DNA of 64,000 nucleotides from Bidens hawaiensis (Eukaryota; Streptophyta; Magnoliopsida; Asterales; Asteraceae). Position 1 is the stretch's first letter, and each line of letters begins with the position of its first letter. The DNA is taken from contig JAIQDT010001118.1 in NCBI GenBank assembly GCA_021521415.1, positions 62,001-126,000 on the forward strand, given 5' to 3'. The notes beneath the pieces are model-generated. The model was not told the origin of the DNA. It searched no databases and saw only the letters and a list, made by a program, of their open reading frames with translations. Position numbers and translations under genes: made by a program. Below, piece by piece: positions 12,770 to 22,985 of the stretch.

Positions 12770-14905
12770 ATGGGTGAAGTAGTTATTCTAGGCATGCCAG
12801 GACCTTGGGCTGAGGATAATTGTGAAGCTGCCGATCATTATACTACAAAAATCGGTGGACTTCCGGTGAGTTGTTTCAATATTAATAATAATATAACTAT
12901 AGCATGGGCTGTAAACGAACTGAATGTCCCGTGAACCGGGAAGTTCGTTTATGTTCGTACGTTTAATAAATGAACTAAGAATTTCGTTCGGTAAGCGTAA
13001 CGAACGAACATAAATAAATGCCGGGTTTGTTCAGTTGTGTTCATGAACGTTTGGTAACGTGTTCGTTTAGGTTTGTTCGTTGACGTCCGTCTGATTATAT
13101 TCGTTTGGATGTGTATGTTTCTTTATTCGAATTATTTTCGTCTATTTTTATTTATATATTTATTATATTTCTTACTATTACGATTGTGTTATAATTATGT
13201 TTATAATTACTATGTTAAGCTTTTTTTTGGATTTTATGCGGTGTACTTCGGATGTTTGGGTGATTTTGTTTTGATTTAATGATTATGATTCTCAAATTGA
13301 TATATGTTCGTCTGTGTTTGTTTGTGTCTGGCTACGTTTGTTGGCGTCCGTTAGTGTTCATTAGTGTCTGTTTACAAAATTAACAAATGGACGAGCATGA
13401 ACAAGCTCAGTTCCTTAACGAACAAACATGGACATGAAGTTTCGTTCCGTGAAGTGTTCATGGACCACGCTTTTGTTCGAAAAAAAGCTTAACAGACGAA
13501 CACGAATAAGGTCTCGTTTGTTCGTTTGGAACATATACAGTCCTATTTGTGTTACTGCATTTGATTGAAAACCGATCATTCTACAGGACTTTCCTTGCCC
13601 TGTTAGATCTGATCTTCTTAGGTGTGATTCATGTGGAGAAAACCTCTGTCTCGTGGCTCAGGTTAATGTTACAAAACTGGTCGATTAGAACCGTGTTTTG
13701 TTCATCATTATGACACCTATTTCATCTGCCTTATTTTTAGATATACGCCCCTATTTCCAGCAAGATGTTAACAGTCGAAGAGCGTGTAATTTATATACTT
13801 GCTTGTTTAGCACCGGCTTGTGAGGCGTTGAGGTAGGTTATTCTTATACATTCTTTTGTTTTTGGTATGTAAATCATGACCGTCACTTGTTCATATACAG
13901 ATGGCGTGTCTTTCGTGTTCAAAGATCTTCCCCTGATAAAGAATCAGAGCCTTTAAGCCATGACTCTTCTGCATCACCATTAACCACCAAGTTGCAGGAT
14001 CACCCATGGGCATTTGACCTTGATGATGAAGATGATGACATAAATCTGGATGATTTAGGTCTCGCACTCACTGAAGCTACAGCTTTGGCTTCTGCTTCCA
14101 AAAGTAAAAAACAAAACACTTGCCCAGATAATACCGACAAAACCCCACCTATAAGCTTAAGAAGTAGATCGGTTGATGACAAGTCAGCAGGTACAGTCTC
14201 TAATCATTATTTTCAGTTTTTTTTGCTGGTTAAATGCAATGCATGTTTATATTGGTTGCAGTGTTGGCGTGCTTTTATATATACACTCAGGACGAGAATT
14301 ATTCAAAAAGTGTTGCGTCTGTGTCTGCAAGCATTTCTTCGCTTAATATCAAAGAAAACCAAAGTGATGGTAATGAGAATGAACCCGGGGAAGCATGGGA
14401 AGGAGAAAGTTATGAGTATGACAGGGCTCTTTATGCTGACCGGACGTATCTTAAGTTCAAGAAACGTTTGGATGTATATCCAGAGCAATGTTTCAGATAC
14501 TCATATGGCGGGAAGCCACTTTTGGCGAGTGTAGAAGCGGGAGATCCCGGAAAATGCTCACTGTGTGGTGAACCGAGGCACTATGAAATGCAATTCATGC
14601 CTTCATTGCTGTATTATCTACAAGAAGCAACTAACAACTGTTCTTTAGAAAATTGGAACTGGATGACTATAATAGTCTATACTTGTTCCAAGGTATGTTC
14701 GCTCATACAAGTTTCTTAACAGCTTTTTTTAATGATTTAGATTTTTATGAACGCGCCGAAATGTGTATTTACATGTTATCATGATATAAATCTTCCTCTT
14801 ATTGGTTATGTTGTTTTGTGGTTCAAGGCATGCGCACCATCCTCGAAGGTGGAAACTGATGGCTGGATTGTAACAGACGAAGCCATTGTGGTACAAACCG
14901 AGTAG
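12770..14905 (+). CDS. PDCD2: PDCD2 (programmed cell death protein 2) family protein
   Basis: Six exons: 12770-12865, 13587-13661, 13741-13832, 13901-14190, 14262-14692, 14828-14905 (TAG). All have GT/AG borders and join in frame to 353 residues. The start is the first ATG, opening [13 protein letters not shown]. Seen: an N-terminal Cys cluster (C36, C45, C48, C53), an acidic linker (about 115-140, [15 protein letters not shown]) and the C-terminal PDCD2_C domain with [15 protein letters not shown], the [16 protein letters not shown] motif and [14 protein letters not shown]. Known for the family: eukaryotic PDCD2/Tsr4 proteins act as dedicated chaperones of the 40S ribosomal protein uS5 and are needed for small-subunit assembly. 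The gene looks intact. Intron 1 carries a decayed hAT MITE. The divergent neighbour is the SEC-C gene. Confidence 0.92.
12905..13545. mobile_element. Decayed hAT-type MITE in PDCD2 intron 1
   Basis: It begins TGGGCTGTAAACGAACTG and ends ACATATACAGTCCTA, matching the ends of the 9660-10184 element, and its interior has the same GTTCGT/CGAACA vocabulary. The flanks do not form a recognisable 8-bp duplication, so the copy is older or its ends have drifted. It nearly fills intron 1 (12866-13586). Confidence 0.7.
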
Positions 14906-16980
14906 AAATTACATTTCATGTATCATGGTTCGGATACAGTTTTCATTATAAATGGACTATGGTCTTATTTGATGAATTTATGTTTGGTTATATAGAAATA
15001 TATTCATTTTTTACTGTTTAGTGATGATCAAAAGTGGTTATGTGTGCTTGTTCAAACTTGAAACGTTTTTGGGTTTGTTTTGATAATTTGGTTGGAGAGT
15101 TGAACCACCATAAGATTTTACATACAATCTTTACTGCGTATAATACAAATCGTTATAGCATTACTTTACAACAAGGTTTATCCAAGTTGAAGATCAGAGC
15201 ACACTAGAAAACTCAAAATCTATTGTTGGAAAAATGGAAAATTGCTACTTTGGTGGTGAGGGCATGAATTCTATAAACCTACTAAATTAAATTCATATCA
15301 TTCAGCATTTGCTCGATGGCTTCATCAACATGTTCATCTCCTTTTAACCGCAATCAATAATTTATATAAAACTACTAGTTTTTATCCTCGTATTACAAGA
15401 GTTGTTTTCCATTTTTCGTTTCTAATATTTATATTTTTTTGAATTTTAATTTTGTTTATTGTAAGGTAGTTAATAATATAATTAGGATTTGATGATGAAC
15501 GAGTTCATAAATAAATAAATAAATAAATAAGATGTTTTAACCCGGTTTAAAAGCTATATGAGTTTGGTGAGATTCATGACCCGTTTATTTTTTACTAAAA
15601 AATTGTTTTTTAATTATAAATAATATCCATTAAAAAAATTCGATATTAGTTTTTAGTATATCCCTATCTTATAAGATTTTCATATTAGATATTTTGTGTG
15701 ATTAATTTTTAATTTAATAAGATGCTTTAACCTGTTTAAGGGCTATCTTGGTTTGATGAGACACATATCCGTGAATTCGGGTCAAATTTATGAGAAGTCT
15801 CTATTTACAAATAAAACAATCTGATGGTTTGAAAGAATGTAAAAACAATCAGAGAGCTTTTAAAGATTTCATTTATATATATTTAAAATATTGGCATCAC
15901 TTATATAAGTAAAAACAAAAAAAAACATGAAAATGTAAAAAGGAGGGGTTGTGCAAGTAGTAAAGTACCTTGATAGATGTGTACATTGCAATGGTTTCCT
16001 CCATGGTTTCACAGCAAAGATTTTATGAGAACACAAAGCTGCAAGACAATTACCGAAGAATATTCATATGCCATTTCAGAATCAAAAGGTTAAAAGGAAT
16101 CCTTCTACGGGGACAAAAATGAGAATGATAAAAATGATTTGTGATAATAAAAACCCCTAAAAAGGAAAATTTAATTAAAAAAAAGACCATAACTCAAAAT
16201 AAAAAAAATAATAATAAAAACACAAAAATGTTTCCACCGTCTTCCCCAATCTAACAAAAAAACATAAAAAAAACAACGTTGAGGAAAAAGATCGTGTTTT
16301 TGTATTTATCATTGTTATTTTTGTTTTGTTTATTTTCGTAATTAATTATGTATTTTTTTCTTGTCATTGTGTCTTTTTTCTTGATATTGTGTTATATTAC
16401 TCAATATTGTGTTATATTTTTTCAGCATATTGTTATATTTTGTTCAGCATATTGTTATATTTCGCGATCTATTGTGCCTTTTTTCGGCATTGTGTCTTAT
16501 TGTCTTTTTTTTTAAACGGGAATAACGGGTAAACATTATTAGTTTATAAGTTTTTTTTTCATTATTATTTATATTTTAAGTTATACTTTTTTATTATCTT
16601 TTTAGAGTTTATCTTTTCACTAAGTATTCTCACACTTTTCATTTTTGTCTTCCTTTGTAAACTTTTTCCTAAAAGGAAAATCATAACTAGCGTCTACAAT
16701 GTTAGTTAAGTAAATATTTTATATCGAAAATATCATAACTAAAATGAAGAAGTTGAGGATACTCCCAAACTCGTCTGACAATATCTTGATTCTTGTATCG
16801 ATTGAAACGATTAAACATGTTACAGCGACTTCTCAAACACTGAATATATTGCAGCTAACCTCGTTAGTTATGACTTATGAAACGGCGGGGGGGGGGGGGG
16901 GGGGAGGGAGTGTGGGGGGGGGGAACCTCTTGTTTTAAGAACAGAAGAGGGAGAGTTATGACTTATGAATGGGGCATTAT
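14906..16980. other. AT-rich intergenic region with simple repeats
   Basis: No supported gene. It contains an (AAAT)n run at about 15510-15530, a stretch with repeated TATTGTGTTATATT/TTCAGCATATTG words at about 16380-16500, and a long guanine run at 16885-16922. It ends at the left target duplication of a solo LTR. Confidence 0.6.
16885..16922 (+). repeat. Long G-run (G-quadruplex-prone)
   Basis: About 18 consecutive G, then AGGGAGTGT, then about 10 more G. On the plus strand this can form a G-quadruplex. The exact length is likely to be unreliable in assembly. Confidence 0.8.
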
Positions 16981-18495
16981 TGTCACACCCCGACAAAAGG
17001 CGGCGGAACATGTCGAGGTGCAACGGATTGCTCAAGAACGCGATGACACTATTAAAGTGACAAGATTTACTGAACTTGTTTATTTCATTCAATAATCACA
17101 AATACAACTTGTTCACAATAAAATACAAACAATTATGTCAACACAACATTCGTTAAAGTATCCTAAAGGTATGGTCTGAGTGATGAGTCTTTGATCTTCA
17201 CAAGCAATCAAATAGTAAACCTGTAGCATGCATAAAAATAAATTTGATCAACACGAATGTTGGTGAGCAATACACTAGTTTTGACGTATGTATATAACGA
17301 GACAAAAATCACAATTCATATGTGTAAATAGAATAATGCAACAACCATTGTAAATGTAAAGCAAATAACTGTGACTTCTTTCTATTTGGTAACAACTAAA
17401 ATACTCGGAGAATGATGATCCTTTCTAATTGGTAACAACCAACATACTCGGATAATGATGCCCTATGCTACTTGCACAAGGCTAAGTAGCTAGGGGTGCG
17501 TATGATCATACTTATTGCGTTCCAACAACATAAAAATAAACACTCGTGCATATAATCAAATTGAGGCATAAACAAAGACCGAGAAAGTATTCGTACAAAC
17601 ACATAATGTTGAATTGTGGATTTGATAATGAGATCATAAAACAAGTAAGTTTGAATATGGTATGCATGCCACCCCCAAAAGTATAAAAGCGTAAAAAATG
17701 GGAGTGTGATTACTCATGTGAAATAAATAACTTGAAGGGTTGTTTGTGATACACCGTGATAATAAGTTCAACGAGTGAGGTCTAGGTTAAAAGGGTTTCG
17801 GTTTAGAAGATGGTCTTGGAAGACTTTAAAGTAAAATAAAATGACAAGTCAAATAATTAATTAAAGTTTGAGGGTTAAAATGTAAATACATAAGAAATTA
17901 AAGTAATGGTTTTTGAAAAGTAAGTTTTCTTGAAATCGGGTCTCGGTATTCTATTCATTAGTTTTACTTAACATTTGTTAAGTAAATATATAGGGTATAG
18001 TTGCGATAATGCAAGACCCTTTGTTAAATAGATACTAAATGAGATTTTTACGAGTGTTCGGTTTAGTCGGTTCGGGTCTTGATAAATTGTCAAACCCGAA
18101 CCCGACATTTCCAAAGTGATACATGTCATGAGATAACTCAATAAAATTTAAAATAAACTTAACCAAGTGTGTAGTAATATTAGGAAGAACCTCTACGTCC
18201 TTAAGCAAGTGTTTGGCTTTGTCGGTCCAAACTTGTTATAAGATCAAGTTGGATCCGACATACCAAGTATTTTGAGAAAACAATAAAAATTAGTTTTCAC
18301 AATATAGTTTTAAAGGAAAATGAGATTCAGTGGCCCAAAACACATTTAGTGTGTCTTAAGCGGATGGACCTGGTTTAGTTCGGTCTTGGTTCGGTCCTTG
18401 ACTCGGTATAAGACCGAGGATGGTTGCCACATACCCAAATACCATTGAACTATTTAAAATGATTTGGAAACTAAAATGGTTAGGACCTAAATAAA

Positions 18496-18542
<47 letters not shown>

Positions 18543-19604
18543 GCTTAAACATAATTTAAAGTGTTAACAAGGACATAATAAAGTGTTTAAACAAGAGTTC
18601 GGTTTTGTTTCGGTCCTTGACTCGGAACAAAACCGAGGATGGTTGACACATACCCAATACCATAGAACTTATTAAATAAACTTGGAAATGATAATGTTCA
18701 AGTTTTGAAAACAATAAGTCAACAATAAAACATTTAAACGAAAGTTCGGTTTTGGTTCGGTTATCAACTCGGATGAAACCGAGGCTAGCGACTACATACC
18801 CAATACCATGGAACTTACAAAAATGAGTTTACAAATTAAAATAAACAGAAAATAAACAAGATTACTAAGCTTAAACGAATTATATATAAACAAGGACTAT
18901 AATAGTCCTCCATGTATCCTTGCCTTATAGTATCTCACCGCAACCGACCAATGACCAGAAGAAGTGAAAACCGAAGGAAACAAGGGGTAAATATTATATA
19001 TATGTTGTAATAACAATCTTTAATCATATGGAGTTAGTTAGAATCAAAGAATGGTTCTTGTTTGACTCTTAGAAGTCAAACAAGAAAGAACTTGAAGGTT
19101 GAAGCTTAGAACTTTGTTTGAGAGAGTTTGATGTGAAAGAGTAGGTTGGAATAAGTGGTGTGGCTTTGTTTTATGAAGGATAAGGTGTTAGGGTTATCCA
19201 TAAGGTTGCTTTAGATATTTCCAAGCTTTCTCATTGGTTAACAAGGGTAAAACATGTGATAAATAACAACAAAAACGAACTAGATGCTGCAGATTTGGCT
19301 AGGCGCCGCGTGACCACTCTGCTCCTTAGTGGCCGCGCGGCGCGGCGCTCCCTAGGGTGGGGTTGGTCTCCAGCTTTGGTTGTTTGACAGATTTGGTCCC
19401 CGCAGTTTGTTTCGAGGTGTTTTGAGCATTATAGGAGCATTTTAAAGGCCGTAAAAGGTGTGATCGCGATCCAACAACCGTGAAATGATTATGAAACATA
19501 AAATCTATCATTTTAATAATATCGAAAGGTTCGGGATACAAATCGTGTCGGCTTACAATACGAAGACAAAAATGAATCGAATCGGGAAAATGACGAATGT
19601 CATA
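16981..19604 (-). mobile_element. Solo LTR of a chromovirus-type Gypsy family, TSD ATTAT
   Basis: This 2,624-bp block starts TGTCACACCCCGACAAAAGG and ends GACGAATGTCATA on the plus strand. It is flanked by identical pentamers ATTAT at 16976-16980 and 19605-19609. In LTR sense (minus strand) it runs from TATGACATTCG to GTGTGACA. It matches LTRs A and B near the right of the window, where the same sequence borders a chromovirus pol. No internal region or second LTR is present, so it is a recombination-derived solo LTR. It contains an (AAT)n run at about 18490-18541. Confidence 0.9.
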
Positions 19605-19910
19605 ATTATGGTCATTTCATGTTACTTAATAAAAAAAAATATTTCACTTTAATAGTTTGAAGAATAAACCATCTAAATAGCCTATATGGTTTGCTTACTT
19701 TTGTCATATATGATAATTTTTTTTTGCCATTTATGTCAAACATAATTTCATTTTCTCACAATATAAATCCAAATCACTAACCCAGTTAGTTGTACATGTT
19801 AAGTGAGGGGTATTATTGTCTTTTACATGTTTAATTTTCTCTATTATATTTATTGTATTATATTTTTATTTAAATATTACACATTTTTCAGTTTGAATAT
19901 ATATATATAT

Positions 19911-21420
19911 CAATCAATCAATCATACCCAGTAAAATCCCACCGACAGCAAAGCTATAAGTAGGGTCTGGGGAGGGTGGGATGTAGGCACACTGTACCTC
20001 TATCCAAAGGAATAAAGAGGTGGCTTCCAGAGAGACCCTCGGCTCTAGGTACATGTGTATGAAGCAAAATAAAGGAAATCAAAGTTTAACAGCTATATAA
20101 AAACTACTACTAATTATAATAATATTAATCATAAGATCACAGTTTAACAGCTATATAAAAGCTAATAATAATTATAATAATAATAATAATATATGTAAGG
20201 GAAATACCATTATGGTATGTGACCTAAATAAGTTAAGTCTAAGCCCTAAGGTATTCAATTCTCTCTAAAAATCCTTAACTTTAATTCTACTTCTCCACGA
20301 ATTCTTATCCTCAACCATGTCCTCGGAGAGGTTTAGGTCTATCAAATCATGCCTAATCCTCTCATCCCAAGTCAATTTCGGTCGTCCTCTACCCCTCCTC
20401 CCCTCTATAGTAATGTTGTCTATGGATCTAACAGGATTCGTCGTCAGTCTTCTCTTTACATGTCCAAACCATCTCAATCTCCACTCTCTTATCTTGTCTG
20501 CTATGTTCGCCACCCCTAATCTCACGCGAAACACAACGTTTCTTATTCGGTCTAGCCTTGTGTGCCCACACATCCAACGTAGCATTCTCATTTCTGCTAC
20601 CTCCATCTTCCGCACTTGTGCCTTCTTGATGGCCCAACAATCTGTTCCATATAGCATTGCAGGTCTAACTGCCACCCTATAGAATTTTCCCTTTAGTTTA
20701 GTCGGGAAACTCTTGTCGCACAATATACCTGTGGCTGCTTTCCATCTACACCATCCTACCTGAACTCGGTGGGTCACATCACTGTCTAATTCCCCATCGC
20801 TCTGTACAAAAGATCCTAAATACTTGAACTTCGTTACCTGCGGGACCACCTGCCCTTCAATTGTGATCTGTGCATCTTCATTGTCGTTTATCCCACCAAA
20901 ATCACAGTGGAGGTACTCCGTCTTAGATCGGCTAATCTTTAAACCTTTTGTCTCTAAGGTTGTTCGCCACTCCTCAAGCCTCATGTTTAGATCTTGTTTT
21001 TTCTCAGCAAGTAACACAATATCGTCTGTGAACATCATGCACCACGGGAGAGTCCCCTGAATCGACTTTGACAGCTCATCCAAGACTACTGCAAAGAGAA
21101 ACGGGCTCAACGCTGACCCCTGGTGAAGACCTACCTCTACAGGAAAGAAAACAGGATCCCCCACTGGCGCACGGACACTTGTTTCACTCCTGGTATACAT
21201 ATCCATAATTATCTCTATGTATTTCCTGGGCACTCTTCTACCCTCCAAGCACTCCCAGAGCACCTGTCGTGGCACACTGTCGTAGGCCTTTTCTAGGTCA
21301 ATAAACACCACATGTAGATCACGCTTCTTCTCCCTATACTTTTCCATTAATCTTCTTATAAGGTGTATTGCCTCTGTGGTGGAACGCCCCGGCATGAAGC
21401 CAAATTGGTTGACCGTAACC
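19911..21420 (-). mobile_element. 5'-truncated RTE-clade LINE insertion
   Basis: A minus-strand non-LTR retrotransposon fragment. Its 3' end (left, at 19911) is a run of TTGA-type tetranucleotides, as in RTE-clade LINEs. Its 5' end is cut at 21420 inside the reverse transcriptase. It is flanked by a direct repeat starting TCAGTTTGAATATATATAT at 19888-19910 and again from 21421, a target duplication of more than 20 bp. Positions 19911-20264 are the 3' untranslated part. Confidence 0.88.
20265..21420 (-). pseudogene. LINE reverse transcriptase, C-terminal part (RTE clade)
   Basis: An open frame of about 385 codons enters from the truncated 5' edge and ends at 20265. Seen in order: FGFMPGRSTTEAIHLIRR, FIDLEKAYDSVPR (RT palm), GLHQGSALSPFLFAVVLDEL, the catalytic MMFTDDIVLLAE (the usual plant form is FADD), KFKYLGSFVQ, then the C-terminal thumb/connector with GRPKLTWDERI. 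Endonuclease and N-terminal RT are missing because of 5' truncation, so it cannot be autonomous. The preserved frame suggests a fairly young insertion. Confidence 0.9.
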
Positions 21421-21425
21421 TCAGT

Positions 21426-21428
<3 letters not shown>

Positions 21429-21504
<76 letters not shown>
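21429..21504. repeat. Compound (TA)n(GT)n microsatellite
   Basis: About 50 bp of TA followed by about 25 bp of GT, directly at the 5' junction of the LINE. It is partly shared with the LINE target duplication. Confidence 0.95.
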
Positions 21505-21505
<1 letters not shown>

Positions 21506-21511
21506 ATGGAT

Positions 21512-22050
21512 GCGTTCATTGAGAAACTCCAAAAAAGAGGGAAACTATATAACACACTACATAACCCTTGATCAATTCCCCACATCCTTATGATCCACCC
21601 TCAATTACCTACATCACATCATTTTTTTAAGAAAAAAAACCCTAAAAAATCAAAAAAATAATAATTGTAAAACTTATAAAAAATTAAAAAATTTAAAAAT
21701 GTAAAAAAAACAAAATGTTTATCTAGCATCCCTAGTCCAAAAAAAACTTCGAAAAAATCAAAAATTTAATTTAAAAAAATATTAATGTAACAAAAACAAT
21801 AAAAAAAAGTAAAAAAACCAAAATGTTTTTTTTTTTCGTTTTTTTTATATTTTTTAATTAATTTTTTGAATCGCGAATGCTAGATAAACATTTTAGTTTT
21901 TTTTTATTTTTTTTCATTTTTAGGGGGTTTTTTTTCTCTTTAAAAAATAATGTGATTTATGTGATTGAGGATGCACCATAAAGATATGGGGAATTGATCA
22001 AGGGTTGGGAAGGAAATTTCTCATTTTTTTTGAGTTCCTTACTGAACCTA
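21512..22050. mobile_element. Fold-back MITE with ~110-bp inverted arms
   Basis: The left arm (about 21512-21625) and right arm (about 21940-22050) are imperfect inverted repeats. CCCTTGATCAATTCCCCA on the left matches TGGGGAATTGATCAAGGG on the right, and the outer GTTCATTGAGAAACTCC matches the reverse complement of the right edge. The interior is A/T-rich and has its own inverted words. The element lies between two (TA)n tracts. Superfamily not assigned. Confidence 0.75.
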
Positions 22051-22258
22051 ACTATATATATATATATAGGGTAGGGTTAATGTAAAAAACAATAGTTTCA
22101 TGAGAAACATAAGAATAGATGTAAACCCTTGGATCTATGATCTAGTGGTTGAGATTGGTAGTTTTTAAAAGTTGTATAGTTTCCTATTTACATGTTATAG
22201 TGTCCTATTTAGGTGGTGTAAAGGCTTCTCACAAAACAATTTTTTTTTATTTGAATTC

Positions 22259-22307
<49 letters not shown>

Positions 22308-22320
22308 GGTTTAAAAGGAG
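22051..22320. repeat. (TA)n-bounded AT-rich segment with two TA microsatellites
   Basis: TA tracts at about 22052-22068 and 22262-22304 border a ~190-bp segment with no open frame of note. Short frames translating to Ile/Tyr repeats over the TA tracts are artefacts. Confidence 0.7.
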
Positions 22321-22560
22321 ACTCCAAAAAAGTGGAGAACTAAGGAAGACCCTTCCCAACTCTTGATTAGTTCTTCACATTCTTATGGTGCAATTTCAAT
22401 CACTTACATCACATTATTTTTGTAGGAGAACAAAAAACCCTAAAAAAAATTAAAATAAAAATTTAAAATATTATAGAAATAATAAAACAAAAAGTTTAAA
22501 AAAAGGAAAAAACCAAAATGTTTATCTAGCATCCCCTGTAAAAAAAAACACAAACTTAGT
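22305..22560. mobile_element. Partial copy of the fold-back MITE
   Basis: This begins TTTAGGTTTAAAAGGAGACTCC and resembles the left arm of the 21512-22050 element (GACTCCAAAAAAGTGGAG, CTTGATTAGTTC, TACATCACATTATT), followed by the same TTTATCTAGCATCCC interior word. The right arm is absent. Confidence 0.55.
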
Positions 22561-22616
22561 CTAGCTTTTAGCGGGTGTAGGTTTTTTTAGCTTGTCGGGG
22601 GAGGGGGGTGTTAAAC

Positions 22617-22985
22617 ACATTTCATTAATATTTTACACATAAAACAACAAATCGCATTAACATTTTACATGTAAAACAACAATTCATAAAGATTTTATAT
22701 GAATTCTTTTATGTAACATTTTACATGTAACACTTTTAATTAACATTTTACACGTAAAACAACAAATCTTACTAACGTTTTACATGTAAAACAACGAATC
22801 TTTAAGATTTTACATGTAAAAATTAATATTTTACATGTAAAATAACACTTTTTATTAACATTTTACACGTAAAACAATAAATCTTATTAACATTTTACAT
22901 TTAAAAAAACATATATTTAAGATTTTACATGTAAAATTTAATATTTTACATAAATAATAAAACTTTTCAATAACATTTTACACGT
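22617..22985. repeat. Tandem array of palindromic TTTTACATGTAAAA units
   Basis: At least ten repeats of AACATTTTACACGTAAAACA and variants, spaced about 25-45 bp apart. The core TTTTACATGTAAAA is a perfect 14-bp palindrome. The array stops exactly where gag-like coding sequence of the Athila-like element begins. Confidence 0.8.

Noticed and set aside
13073..13279. Open frame in PDCD2 intron 1
   Set aside because: Hydrophobic T-rich frame inside the decayed hAT MITE, with no start context or domain.
19326..19541. Open frame in the solo LTR at 16981-19604
   Set aside because: LTR sequence; no matching frame is conserved in the related LTR A.
21363..22366. Open frames over the TA and GT microsatellites (21363-21593, 22149-22366)
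   Set aside because: They encode Ile/Tyr and Val/Cys repeats purely because of the dinucleotide runs.
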